A DNA stretch of 64,000 nt from Takakia lepidozioides (taxonomy: Eukaryota; Streptophyta; Takakiopsida; Takakiales; Takakiaceae), in assembly GCA_030704615.1 (NCBI GenBank), contig CM060731.1, positions 21,576,001 to 21,640,000 of the forward strand, given 5' to 3'. Within the stretch, counting starts at the first letter, position 1. Every line of letters begins with the position of its first letter. The notes under the pieces are model-generated. The model had not been told where the DNA came from, made no database searches, and was given only the letters and a program-made list of their open reading frames with translations. Of the stretch, positions 32,602-44,707 are shown piece by piece. Made by a program: the position numbers and the translations under genes.

Positions 32602-33590
32602 CTACATCAAGGTAGGTAGTAGAGGATAACCTTGCACCATGATTGCGTCAACGCAAGGATGGAAGAGGAGATTGACAACGCAAAAGGAAAATAAAGCTAT
32701 CCAAACATGGGAAACATTGCCACAAGATTGAATGAAATGGAGGATACGACATACCTTCTGGCTAGGGAAGTCCCCCTTTGTAAGTGGGAGACTGTTAACT
32801 CCATTCCAACTTTTAATCACCTTCATCCCACCAGACTTCAGAAAACTGGACAGTAGTCGTCGGCACTTTGCATTGGCTGCTTGTAGGCACCCATTGTCAG
32901 CCAAGAAGTTCCCACAAAATTTGAAGACCCAGGGCCAATAACGCTCGTCCCATTCATTCCAGGCTGGAATGACACCTATCAAAGATCTGGGACTGGAAGC
33001 CCGTCTGGAATGTCCACAACAACGAGCTCGCAGGCAAAGGGTTTTTTCTCTCCGTTCACCCAAGATGGACCTTTCCCAGCCTTCACACCCAAAAAACACA
33101 ATCCAACTTATAGGAAATGTGAACACACTGCAAAAACAAAATGACAAGTAGGGTGGAATGGATAAGGAATTTACCAGAGTGAGCTCGAGGAATGAAGACA
33201 GTGTCTCCCAAGTCGGGGACTTCTCTTTGACTGTGTCACCTTTCCTCCTTGATTCCATCATGTCCAAGAAGCTTTCGTTGACTGTCTTGTGTTGGTATCT
33301 CGTGGCCACACCTCTGCCAGGGTTAGGTAGGGCCTCGTATGGCTCGTCTGACAGAGCCAGCTGTGACCCCCTCTAAGCCCCTCCTGCCACAGCAGCCGCT
33401 GCCTGACTTTGTTCGCCCTCTTTCTTTTTATCCTTCTTCTTTCCACCCTTCTTTTTCGGGATTCACAACTGGTTCCTTTGCTCTAAGAAGACAGAGATCT
33501 CTCAATTGCAGTTGCCTATCCGTCAGAGGAGCAAGAGCCTCTGCATTGTCATTCAAATTTTGAAGGACGTTCCCCTCCCAGGGTGTCATT
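32602..33590 (-). pseudogene. Unrecognised gene relic
   Basis: Minus-strand reading from ~33590: MTPWEGNVLQNLNDNAEALA, PLTDRQLQLRDLCLLRAKEP, a K/E-rich run with a frameshift near 33450, then PNPGRGVATRYQHKTVNESF and LDMMESRRKGDTVKEKSPTW. After a probable intron (a hydrophobic, non-coding-like stretch ~33170-33070) comes GEGWERS-like text, SLIGVIPAWNEWDERYWPWV and FKFCGNFLADNGCLQAANAK. It reads like protein but I cannot assign it. A stop and a frameshift suggest a pseudogene, perhaps of transposon origin given its neighbours. Confidence 0.35.
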
Positions 33591-33599
33591 GTTTCGGGC

Positions 33600-34130
33600 A
33601 ATCAAGGTACCAGCCACAGTCTTTGAAATGAGACCTGCTCTAGTCCTCCAGAATTCCCACTGTATACATAGTTGTGTCGGGATTTGTCTTTGCCCAGCTG
33701 TCAATGAAGAATGGTTAGGAGCTTAGAAACCCCCCTGGAAAAAACACTCTGTGACAATATCTGCGGCGACAGCAACAACAAAAATCAAGAGAAGTAAAAG
33801 GAAGACATGAATGCAGGTACCAAACCTTCGCTGTAACACTTAACAAAACACAATCCAAGTGCAGGCTACACTCATCCTTGTGTCAACGAAAGCCTCATTC
33901 CGGTTCTGAAACAAGAGTCTTGACACCTAAGAAATCTTTTTCTCACTCAAGGTTTTGGCTGCCATCAAACAGGCTTGCGTCAACACAAGCCTGATGCAGA
34001 CCCGTAAAAGACCCCTGCCTCACAGTTTTTGCACAAAGGAAACACAGAATACATGCACTTAAAATCCTCACAACATACCCCTTCCCAATACTTGGTTCGA
34101 TCTACCAATACACTCCAAGTAACACTTCAT
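33600..34130. other. Non-coding between relics
   Basis: No recognised coding or structural feature. Confidence 0.4.
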
Positions 34131-34139
34131 TCATCTGCA

Positions 34140-36670
34140 GGTTCTGCAAATTGGTCCCCACATGCATTGCCACCTACAAGGCTCGCATGTACTACGTTCT
34201 TCATCGTTACCAGACCCTTACTGGGGCTTGTATACATCTCGGAAATCACGATCACCCCGTGTGCAAAGGAGATTGCAGGGAAAGTATAGATACGGTACTG
34301 GGACTCCTGCAGCAGGAAGTTCACAACGCTCCCAATGCTTCGCCGTCAGTCATTGCACTTGCAGCAAGCAAGACGTTCTTGCAAAAAAATATTCTTGGAG
34401 AACCAGACGATATCTTAGCCAGGCTGGACTCCTCAAAGTTGGATGTTGTTATGGATCATTTTTCTACATTGAGCTTGCCCAATGTCCGGAATCACATCAA
34501 CGCACTGCGAATGGGCCCAGGGAACAGAGGTTCTCTTGATAGCATTTTGGACTTGAAGCGTAGAAGAAAATATGACTTTATTTAAGATAGTGTCTTCCCA
34601 GGCTAGGGATCCTTGAAAGTGTACTTGTTCAAAATGTCCACGGTGGGGGAGGGTAGTGGAGTTAGCCTGGTCCGAAGAATGAAATCATGGCTCATGTTCG
34701 ACCATGTCAAACGTGTTAAAGACTGGACAACCATGGCTTGTCATGTGTATGATCCCACTTACCAAAGAGTCATGACTATAGCCGATTGCGACATGCAATC
34801 CGAGGACACAAAATCTCAAATTCTGATGTGGAGGTCTCTTGTGAACATCATGAATTTGAATGGTGTGCCTGATCCAAACTTCAATGGATTCATGGCTGAC
34901 AGCGCCCAGGCAAACTGGAATGCAATACGGTGTGTGTTTGGATCTGGAGACCCCAAAACACCTATGGCAGGAAGGAAGCGCATTTGTCTCTTTCATTGGA
35001 CGCAGTCCCTTCGAAGGCATACAAAGAGTTGCATAAAAGTGGAATTGCAGGACGAGCACATGAGACTATGTCGCTTGTACAAAGATGCAAGGATGGAACA
35101 TGAGACAAACTCCCTGTATCAAACTATCCGGGCATGGTGGTACTCCTCGGATGCATCAAGCTAGGAAGGCCTCAAAGAGCTGGACGACTGGTTTGGGTTT
35201 TGGCATTTTCGATACAGACAGTGGGGGGGTTTCATGACAACAGTAAGTTCTAGGAGTTTGAGGGTTTTGTTTCTACATTTATCTTGAGGGAAAGGTTCAT
35301 TTGATGCCTACTATTGTCCAGTAAAACTGCACTCAAAACATGAAAACTCAATGCAAAATCTGGTGGCTGGCAGGATATGACGCTTGAGGATATTGCGGAT
35401 ATGCCCTCCTGCAATCTTTCGGAGACAGTGCACAGTGTTTGGATGAAGCAATCCGGGAAGAACGGGCGGGATCTGTACGTTGCCACAGCTGATGACTTGG
35501 TCCGCGCGCTCTCGCAACAAACACGGTACCGGGATTTCCTTCGGGGACGGGGTGCAGGCAAGGGGCCAGACAGGGCAGAGTTGCTGCTCAAGGCTGCAAA
35601 CAGATTGAAAGACCTTACTAAGATAGCACGGGCTGTGAATGGGTGCACAATGGGAACACTATTGCAGTCACGGCTTGCACATCTGGAAAGAGAGGAGAGG
35701 TTTGGTTCGTGCAAAAGAAAACTTAACACCCCACCAGGCTCGGATGCAGATTCACACCGGCACGATCGGGATAACTTTTCAGTACCACGTGTGCATGTCA
35801 GCCCCACTTTCGTGGGTGCCACCCCCTTTGTGGGGGAGTCGTCATCGCCTTCGTTCCCTCGGGAGTCTCCAACCACCACAGTCCCCGGGGAAGGGGAGAA
35901 CATGTTGCCGGTACAGGAGTCGGACTGTACTGACGCAATGTGGCATATAGAACGGACTCCCCATGGATCAAAAGTCAAATGTGCCGCTATTAGGGCACCC
36001 TCGTTTTAAAAGTACAAGTCCCAAATTTCCAAAGGGACTTGCGGTACTCCTGCCCAGACATTCATCGGGTTGTTCAAGCATTACCAGTCGCGGGAGTCTA
36101 GACCTCACAAGTTTTGGTTCTGCCCGGATGACATTGTGCGCTGTGTCATGGGGATTGTTCGGGAATCTGTGATAATGAAGCCTCAAATTCCAGCCATGTG
36201 GCCAGTGAAGTTTGGAACCGCACTCTCCAAACTGGAGATTGACATGCTGGAGGAGGCCGGGTTTTGCCTTCCCAGAGCCCCTTCTATCCTAACACTGGTT
36301 GACCCAATGTCATTCCCTTCCAACTTTACGGCACGTCCTCGACATGGCAACGATAGGCCCACAAAAAGGAATGGAAAGGCGGTACGTTTGGTTGAGGCTG
36401 GTGCAGACAATGAGTGCAAGATGGAGTCTGCTAAAACCCTGCAGTGTCGCGTCACCCAAATTGTGAATGTTCCCTTGCCAAGGTATGGGCGGGTGTACAC
36501 CATGGCGACCTCTGGATCGGTTGTTCATGACCGGACCTAGATTACTATTGGCGATTTCCCTAATTGCACTTGTCCGGACTTTCAGAACACACTTTCAAGC
36601 TCTCTTGGCAAGAGAGTAAAATTTGTCCCGTACAAGCATCTGTACTACCACTACAACAGATCCCGGCTTT
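34140..36670 (+). pseudogene. MULE-type transposase pseudogene with SWIM zinc finger
   Basis: Plus-strand pieces in order. 34140-34582: RMYYVLHRYQTLTGACIHLG, NHDHPV.KGDC, an N-terminal DNA-binding-like region. 34613-35161: the transposase core, with RVMTIADCDMQSEDTKSQIL, FNGFMADSAQANWNAIRCVF and KRICLFHWTQSLRRHTK; D, D and the CxxH/W positions fit Mutator-like transposases. After a stop come DDWFGFWHFRYRQWGGFM and 35371-36006 (TLEDIADMPSCNL...). 36004-36537 continues in another frame. 36541-36670 holds the SWIM-like CTCPDF...YYHY. Stops at 34583, 35162 and 36538 and a frameshift near 36004 show it is dead. MULE transposases move Mutator-like elements by cut-and-paste. No terminal inverted repeats were found by eye. 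Confidence 0.65.
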
Positions 36671-36679
36671 AACGTCTAC

Positions 36680-37317
36680 CACATTTGCTCAGTCGTAGCA
36701 TATATGTCTGCAAAATGCAAGGGGGCAGTTCTAGATGCCACTTGTGACCACCAGAAGACGTATATGCCATTGTGTGCCTCCGCCACGTCAGGATCTGCGG
36801 TCAAACACACTTGACCAGATAGATTGAGATGGTAGATACGACTACGAGTCATGGCCAAAACTACACTATGATGACATGGACATTGCAATGTATGACTGTT
36901 AGTATTCACGACTACACGTGGCGATTTCTGGTTGCCCAAGGAATGTCTATGTGGAAAATGCAAAGATAAATGGATGAAATAGAACGAGGATGTGACAACA
37001 AATGACGACGTGTCTACATATCATTGCTCGCATGGTTGAAATATTGTGGTGTATTGGATGCAAGTGCATCTAACAGCTGCAACTGATACGACTTCGAGGG
37101 TGACGTGGACTTATTGGTGATTTAAACTCCACAATTATATTTTAAATTCATGTGATTTGAAATATATATTAGTAATTAACTACTCATTTAATGACTATGA
37201 ATATATTTATATATACAAATATATAAAGCTAAAAATACCTTCACATATTAACATGAAATATAGAATTATTTTATATATTGTTAGGGTGCAAAACGTTCAA
37301 AACTTCAAAATGTTGGC
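36680..37317. other. Non-coding, AT-rich toward the right
   Basis: No recognised gene. 37.1-37.3 kb is A/T-rich. It may include the lost 3' end of the MULE. Confidence 0.4.
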
Positions 37318-37465
37318 TTGAATTTAGGCCTGGGGGGTGCACTCTTTATAAAATGTCCGTATCACGTGCGTTCGCCGCCTAATAAAAAAACCCCCTGTAT
37401 ACGGGTCCTTGGATCATTTATACCCCCTCTGTACATACATTTTGAAGATTATAAAACCCCCTCCT
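37318..37465 (+). repeat. Dispersed repeat copy 2 (GGCCTGGGGGGTGCAC family)
   Basis: GGCCTGGGGGGTGCACTCTT near 37326, then ACGTGCGTTCGCC and CCCCCTCCTGTAAATATATA at the right end. Opposite orientation to the copy at 1690-1835. Confidence 0.5.
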
Positions 37466-37571
37466 GTAAATATATAGAAATTTGTAATTTAAAAAAAATG
37501 TATATTTCCCTTTTCAATAATTAAAAAATACCCTCAAATATGTATATGTATGTTTTAATATTATATCAAGT

Positions 37572-40357
37572 TTATTTATTTAAAAATAGAATAAAATCTA
37601 ATAAATTAATTAAAAAACTGTTTGCCCTCGATAAAACTTGTTGTGGAATCTCACTTTGAACAATAATCAGATGCCGAGAGGAAAGGGACATTGTCAATGC
37701 CCTATGTGCAAGAGGCCTGAAGAAAGCATCAATGATGCTCCCGCACATAACATACATGTTGACAAGGGTGTTGAGAAGAAAAACATTTGATGTGAATCCA
37801 CTTTGGATGATGTGAGTATGCACCTGTTTTCCAACTTCCAGACCAGTGTTGGACTGGTATCAAGTTTTTTACATACCAGACTGGTCCTGGTACCAGGCGT
37901 ATCACAAAACTTTCATACCAGTCTGGTATCTATAATGGTGGATGTATTTTTTTCCAGATACTGGTATGAATATGAGGATCATGACCACAATACCAGCTGG
38001 TATGAGATATCAACTTTGGTATCATTCCAAAGCCATCTTGAGTTACAAATTTGTCAAGTGGCAAGTATCAAGTGAAAACAAATAAAATATACATGAGAAG
38101 TAAATATACATAAGTACGAATATATAGGCATATGTACACATAAATTAATTCAGTATACATACCAGAGTAAATGAGGAAGACGATGGGGGAGTACGGGTAT
38201 TGTGGCTGGTATGAAATAACTGATACCAGCCTGGTCTGGTATCTGACCAAGTATTCTCCCAAATGATACCAGACTGGTCTGGTATCTAATACCAGTGCAT
38301 ATACCAGTATTATGTACCAGTCCTTCACCTATATACCAGTCCAACACTGTTCCAGACCTTCCATCTTGATGCACTTAAGCAAGAGACAGACATACATATC
38401 TGAATCTGGTGAAATGCCTTGTGATGTGGTTAGGCTTCACCGCTTCCCCCATCATTTGCTCATAGGTCTCCAAAGCCTCCATCCCGTGCCCTTGCTGTGC
38501 ATACCCTACAAGCATCACGTTCCACGACACCACATCTCGTTCAGCCAGAGTGTTGAAAACTCCCCTCACATCCTTAACGCACCCACATTTGGCAAACATG
38601 TCCACAAGGGCAGTGTTCAAGATGACATCTGGTACAATTCCAGCTTGCTCCCAGGCTTTCACACGCATTGCAAACACAAACAAATGTGATGTGGTTGGGC
38701 TTCACTGCTTCGCACATCATTTGCTCATATGTCTCCAAAACATTCCTACCACACCTATGCTTGGTAAATCCTTTCAACATAATATTCCACGTGATCAAAG
38801 ATCATTGAGGCATTCTGTTGAACACTTGGTGAGCATCCCTGATGTTCCGGCACTTAACATACAGGTTGACAAGGGTGTTGAGTAGAAAAACATTTGGCGT
38901 GAATCCACTTTGGATAATGTGAGTGTGCACCTGCTTTCTAGCTTCGAGACCGTCCATCTTGATGCACTTAAGCAAGAGACAGACACATATTTGAATCTGC
39001 TGAAATGCCTCCTTGGTTTAGAGTCTGTAGAGCCTCTGTTAGGCTATCGCTTAAAGTATCTTCACATGCCCAGAAGTGCCAGAAGAGGCATTGTGGACTC
39101 CCTCTCTTGATCCTCTTTCAGAAGCTGTGGTCATGGTTGAGGTGATTGATTTTATCAACTGTGCCGCTGCAGCTACTGCCTTTAGTTGACCATCTACCCA
39201 TGCAGGTTTCTTATAGCTATTGACCCCCACATGGAATCAAGGTAATCTGGAGCTTGAAGTCCAGCCCTCTTGGATGAATCTGGACCCACACTCTATCCAT
39301 GCTCATTCAGGAAAAAATAGGGAAAAACTCTGATAACAGGGAAAAACGGGCTGAAATGTGTTGAAGAAGGTACCTTCATTAGCAGCGCCTTGTTCTATCA
39401 AATGCACTGCTGCCGCTGCTGTTTCCAGTTGACCATCTACCCATGCAGCTTTCTTGTAGCTATTGATCCGCAGGGAATCAGAAGTAATCTTGTGCTTAAA
39501 ATCGACCTCTTGGATGAATCGTGTTCCACGACACCACCTTGTTCAGCCATAGTGTTGAACACTCCCTCCGTATCCTCAATGCTCCCACAATGGCATACAT
39601 GTCCACAAGGGTATTGTTAATAATCAGATCTGGTACAATTGCAGCTTTGGTGATGCAACCATGCACCTCTTTGCCCTTTTCCGGGGCTGCAGGCTTGCAC
39701 ACGCACTGCAAACGCACACAAACATGATGTGGTCGAGCTTCACCCCTTCCCCCATCATCTGCTTTCAAGTCTCCAAAGCCCCATCTCGCGCTCTTGCTCT
39801 GCACACCCTGCAAGCATCGCGTTCCACGACACCACATCTCATTCAGCCATAGTGTTGAACACTCCCTTGGCATCCTCAATGCTCCCACATTTGGCATACA
39901 TGGCCACCAAAGCAATGTTCAGGATGACAAATTTTGGTACAATTGCAGATTTGATGAAGTCATCAGGGTCCCTTTGCCTTTTCCCAGGGCTGCCATACGC
40001 ACTGCAAACTTACACAAACCTTATGTTGGCAGCCTTTACCCCTTCCCCCATCATTTGCTCAAAGGTTGGAGCCTCCATCCCGCACCCCTGCTGTGCATAC
40101 CCTGCAAGCATCGCACTCCACAACACCACATCTCGTTCAGCCATAGAGTTGAATACTGATCCCTTATCCTCGATGCACCCACATTTTGCTACATGTCCAC
40201 CAGGGCAGGGGCAGTGTTCAGAATGACATCTGGTAATCTGATAGGCATTCACCTTTTTGCCTCGGTTGTCCCACCATTGTCTGGGGTCAGAAAAATATTC
40301 ATTCCACAACTTCTCCTCGTCTTTGTTACCTGTTTCTGGATACTTTCCTGTTGTCAC
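37572..40357 (-). pseudogene. Pentatricopeptide-repeat (PLS) pseudogene array
   Basis: Several minus-strand PPR fragments. 37823-37572: HTHIIQSGFTSNVFLLNTLV, NMYVMCGS. 38683-38350: PDVILNTALVDMFAKCGCVK, ERDVVSWNVMLVGYAQQGHG, EALETYEQM. 38990-38574: KCIKMDGLEARKQVHTHIIQ, then LITWNIMLKGFTKHRCGRNV. 39915-39496: EKGKEVHGCITKAAIVPDLI. 40357-40010: a further repeat. PPR proteins of this class bind organellar RNA one base per repeat for editing or processing. The pieces are near-duplicates of each other with stops and frameshifts, so this is a decayed tandemly duplicated gene, not a working one. One fragment is split by the hAT-like MITE. Confidence 0.7.
37844..38349. mobile_element. hAT-like MITE, 506 bp, exact 8-bp TSD
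   Basis: The terminal inverted repeats CAGTGTTGGACTGGTAT / ATACCAGTCCAACACTG match perfectly over 17 nt. The 8-bp target duplication TTCCAGAC stands at 37836-37843 and 38350-38357. The interior is rich in ACCAGACTGGTCTGGTA-type palindromes and has no coding capacity. Length and an 8-bp TSD fit non-autonomous hAT elements. It splits a PPR reading frame (LKCIKMEGLE). Confidence 0.92.
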
Positions 40358-40529
40358 ATTGGCAGTATCATGTCAAAGTCATTCCAAACTATCCTAGATT
40401 CACTCAACCAGCTAACTTGCATAATTCAACATGAAAATTTAGGGCCGATTCTGATAGGAGGGGAAAACAGGGTGAAATGTGTTGAAGAAGGTGCCTTCAT
40501 CAGCAGTGCCTGATTTTATCAATTGTGCC

Positions 40530-41400
40530 GCTACTGCAATCTGAAGACAGTATTCATTTTCTGATACACTGTCCGGGGTTCTCTCATTGATAACATGTGT
40601 GCGTTGAAGGTTGCAATGACCAAAAGTGCTTCTAATAGAGTCCCACATCAATTCAATCTCAAAGAAGTTCGTCCCTTGACTGGCTGGAGAGCGGTCTTAC
40701 ACATTGGTGATTCAATGGGGCGCGCTCTAGGAAGACAACCAAGGGCAAGGACTTCAACTGTAGGTGACCAAGTGCAGTGGACTCGTGAGAAATCCCAAAC
40801 CCTAAACGTTCCATTGTGGACTATATCATAATGGACAAAAATTTGTTCCCCCAGTATGCCAATGTGTTGATCGACAGAACTGATATTGGTACCTCTGACC
40901 ACTTCTTGGTTTGGACTGAGATCAAAAAGTGTTTTCCCAACACCAGAGTAGAAAAGATTCTCAAAGACCTGCACCTGGATCCGCAAGTCTTGACCCTGCT
41001 GGATAAATCCGACTTAGAGGCTGCAGTGTCCAAAGCCGTGTCTGTTGCTATGAGATTGTCTGATGAAAATGAAGTTAGGCAGAAAACTTCCCTGAACTTG
41101 TTTCCAGTCAGTGACATGGGGGAGGACATCTTGGATGACCTCAAGGGTCCACCCACTCTTGGCACTAGACTGAAATTTAAACTCAGGACATGAAGCCTAC
41201 CTTTGAACAGCAAACAGAAGCAGAGAGGAAAGGGAGAGTGCACTTCCCATTGTATGGGCAATCTGAAGACAATATTCATTTTCTGATACACTGTCCGGGG
41301 TTCTCTCATTGATAACAGGTGTACGTTGAAGGTTGCAATGACCAAAAGTGCTTCTAATAGAGTCCCACATCAATTCAATCAAGCCCATCCTGTCTACATT
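40530..41400 (+). mobile_element. Rearranged LINE fragments between ~125-bp direct repeats
   Basis: 40535-40660 and 41262-41385 are near-identical (AATCTGAAGACA.TATTCATT ... GAGTCCCACATCAATTCAAT). Between them lie endonuclease-end sequence (DYIIMDKNLFPQYANVLIDR, then TSDHFLVWTEIKK, with the SDH catalytic motif) and a linker (LDPQVLTLLDKSDLEAAVSK) shared with 27590-27810. The direct repeat itself holds a zf-RVT piece (HFL.HCPGFSH). The parts are out of LINE order, so this is a rearrangement. Confidence 0.6.
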
Positions 41401-41423
41401 CATGACTTACCAATCCTGGAATT

Positions 41424-41871
41424 ATGGGGAGAGTACGCTTTGTCCTCCATAACTATCTTCAAAGGGTGGCTAGTAGTTACAACTTTTGTATACACGCTAA
41501 GTATGTTAAGTGTGGGAGCATCATGGATGCTCACCAAGTTTTCCACAGAGTGCCTCAACGATCTTTGATCACGTGGAATATAATGTTGGCAGGATTTACC
41601 AAGGATGGGTGTGGTAGGAATGCTTTGGAACCTATGAGCGATTGCTGCACGAAGGGTGAAACCCAACCATATCACGTTTGTTTGTGTTTGTTTGTGTTTG
41701 CAATGCGTGTGCAAGGTTGGGAACTCTGGAAAAGGGGAGAGAGGTCCATGGTGACATCGTCAAAGCTGGATTTGTACTAGATGTCATTCTGAACACTGCC
41801 CTGGTGGATGTGTATGCCAAATGTGGGTGCATCGAGGATGCAAAGGGAGTGTTCAACACTATGGCTGAATG
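41424..41871 (+). pseudogene. PPR fragment, opposite strand to the main array
   Basis: YVKCGSIMDAHQVFHRVPQR, SLITWNIMLAGFTKDGCGRN, then after a frameshift ARLGTLEKGREVHGDIVKAG and DVILNTALVDVYAKCGCIED, ending at TGA 41870. It is related to the minus-strand fragments at 38.4-40.3 kb, so an inverted duplicate. 41.9-42.8 kb downstream has no recognised gene. Confidence 0.65.
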
Positions 41872-42799
41872 AGGCGTGGTGTCGTGTAGTGCGATGCTTG
41901 CAGCCACCGCGCTACCTGTCAGCAAGACAACTCCCAAACCTTTAGTCCTTGACTACCAGAATGGGGTAATGGTTCCCTACCTGTAATTTTCCATTTTGCA
42001 CACATCGAGTTTGTGTAATGGTGCTTAGACATATTCTTAGTGATGTTAGTTTGTTTCACATGTCAATGTTGTTGTTGCTATGGTATTGCCTGAAAGCTTG
42101 CTCATGTATCTTCTGCCGTTTTCGGGCTGGATGGCAGCTGAAGGTGGGTGACCAAGTCCGGCCAAGCCAGTGTATGCATCTTCTACTCATGCATTTGGAA
42201 GTCTACTTAGACTTTGCAGCTTTGTGCATTTTTATAGCAGCACCGGATTAGATTATGGAACGGATCTCTGAAGAGAGAGAGAAGACTCCGGCCGAGGCCG
42301 GCATAACTAAGAGCCACTTTACCTTGCGGCTACTGCCCCCTTTCGGGGGTGGGCCCTATAACAAAAAAGTGTCCAGGGGGACACCAGGTGACCGCTAAGA
42401 ATAGAGGGGGCGAGGGTATTCCTAGGTACCCAGGGGTATCCTGGGGGACCTAAGGTGCGTTTGAAGTGTCGGATTCCAGTTGGCGTTTGTTGGTGATAAT
42501 AGTTGTGAGTGAACGGAGTGCCGTGAGATGGATTTCTTTGAAACATTTGTGGATGGGAAGAATGGGAATTTGGAAGTTATCGTGTATGTCCGTGATACTG
42601 GCGTTATGAATGCCACCTCGAGTGCCGGCTGTGATGACAGTTAACGGGCCGGTTTTCCTGCCATGCCTTTGGAGTGCAAGGATAAGCGGGGCATATTTTT
42701 GACGTTTTTCTAAGATTGAATCGTTTGGATAACGATCATGGCAAATTGTGAATTCAATGAAATGGATGGTGAGTTGTGGGGATGGTGAGGTGGGGGGTA

Positions 42800-44707
42800 A
42801 AGTGTTGCTTCCATTTTGGAGCTGAGGAGCTGCCAGAATTCTTTCCATTCAATGGGGCAGTTAGGGGCATAGAATGAATCCAATGGTTCCCGCTCCATTC
42901 GGGAGCTTCAGTGCGCAAAATTGAAGTCGTCCTGGGATCCATGATGCTTTCGATACAAGCAGAGGGAGAAGAGAGGGAGAGAGAAAGATGGACGTTCCCC
43001 TCCTGGAGCCGAAGGATGTAGGCTTCCATAGAGCTGAGGAAAGGGGCCAAAGGTGATCCGTGAGCAAGGCTATTTTGGATAGGTCCAGTTTGTGTTCTTG
43101 GATAAAAATAATTGCATCTTTGTTAAGGAAGGGAGAGAGCCAGTTTTTGATCCTAACTCTCTTAATTAAGAGAGGCTGGGTCAGAGCCCAGGCCCCTGAT
43201 GTTCCATGAGTGAAGATCAATCCGCATCAGAGGGCGGGAGAAGGCAGAGAGCGGGGGTCTCTATTGATAGCCTAGGGTTGTGGTATGTGAACTTGGCTCT
43301 CAGATCTGTGGGCAGGAGGGAATTCACCCATAGAAAGCGAGGTGGAGGTTTCCGATTCCTGCAAGCTAGTTCAATAAATACTCCTCTTGGATGTAGGTAA
43401 TGGTGAGGGGGGGATAGAGTGAACTGCCCGTCAGTTACTGGTTTGATATTGATAGCTGCAATGTGGGTTGAGTCCAGGATGAATTGGGAGGAGAGGAGAG
43501 TTTGTAAGAAGGGATCCGACTCAGTCTGGATTTGCAGGGGACCTGTTTCCACAGATGACGGGAGGAGGATGGAGGGGAGTTGACGACGAGTGTTCTTCCT
43601 GGCCGGTGCATCCTGGATGAGGCATAGAAGCCAACATCTGGTGGGGTCTCGAGGAAAATAGAAAACAGGGGGAGGGAGGAGGGAACCTGGTGTGGAGATA
43701 GCTCCAATGGAGGGTGAATGTCTTGGGGTGGAAGAGCATCTGGTAATAACGAGGGGGTCAAGACGCGGTGGAGTTGGTCGGACCAGTAGAGATGACTGGT
43801 GGGGAGATTTGTAGCACGCTGACCTCAGTTGCCAAAGCCTCTTCTCCAGCCTGACCTTTCTTCCTTGGGTGTTTAGACGATCCAGTATTGATGATGAGTT
43901 GTTGGAGGTTGCTTGTCTTTGCCCATTGAGAAAGTTCCTCGTACGCTGCAGTTCCATCCTGTAGTTGTCTTTGTCAACCTCCGAGTCCAGTAGGGCAGCC
44001 AACAGTTGGAATCCGTTGAACAATGTGTCATGTGTTTTGATCTGCATCCGATGACTTCCTGAAGGTTTTGAGGGGCCTTGTTCAAAAGTCCAAATCGCAT
44101 TAAGAGGAGGTGTCGTGTTGTAGACCTCTGCCTCCTCCATTAGAGCCAGTACATGTATGTGTGGAGGGGGTGGAGTTTAGACCAGGATGGTCTTCCTGGT
44201 AAGCCCCCCACGAAATTCTAGTGGAAGGGGATAGCAGGTAGTGGGGCTGGAAGGTTTTGAAGAACTCATGGATTTTGGACTTGACCAGAATGTCTGGGCT
44301 AGATCCCGGGGGGCAGGTGGAGGTGAATTGCTTGATGTCCTCTTCCGTGATCCATAGAGATTCTGAATTGGTGAAGTCGTCCGATGTGATGAGCATTGTT
44401 GGAGATTTCCCCTTCTTGTAGATTAACGGTGTGACACAGGTAGCCTGAGGCTCTTCAAACACCTCCAATGCTGAGCAGCCTTTAAGGTCCAATGTTGGAA
44501 AGGAGGTGAGCTGTAGACATGTTTTGGCAAGGGCTGTGTTGTTGCAGATTCCAGTTACTCTATCAGGGTTGAAAAAATGTGATGTAAGCCCTAATGGGAG
44601 TTGCTGCAGATGTCCTCAAAGTTGGGGTTGTGGGGGGCAGATCCAAGGTTAGGGCTTAGCTTCTCTTTTCCCTTATTGCGAGCAGCCCAGTTGTCCAACA
44701 TCATTTG
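42800..44707 (-). mobile_element. L1-like LINE, ORF1 end and ORF2 endonuclease part
   Basis: Left part, read on the minus strand, of the LINE interrupted by the Gypsy element. 44707-44595: end of ORF1 (MLDNWAARNKGKEKLSPNLG). 44492-43217: a long P/S-rich linker. 43220-42850: the start of an APE-type endonuclease (KRVRIKNWLSPFLNKDAIIF, IQEHKLDLS, SRRGTSIFLSPSLLPLL, then YAPNCPIEWKEFWQLLSS in a shifted frame). The reverse transcriptase and the GDFN motif are not found to the left, so the element is 3'-truncated or rearranged near 42.8 kb. Confidence 0.7.
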
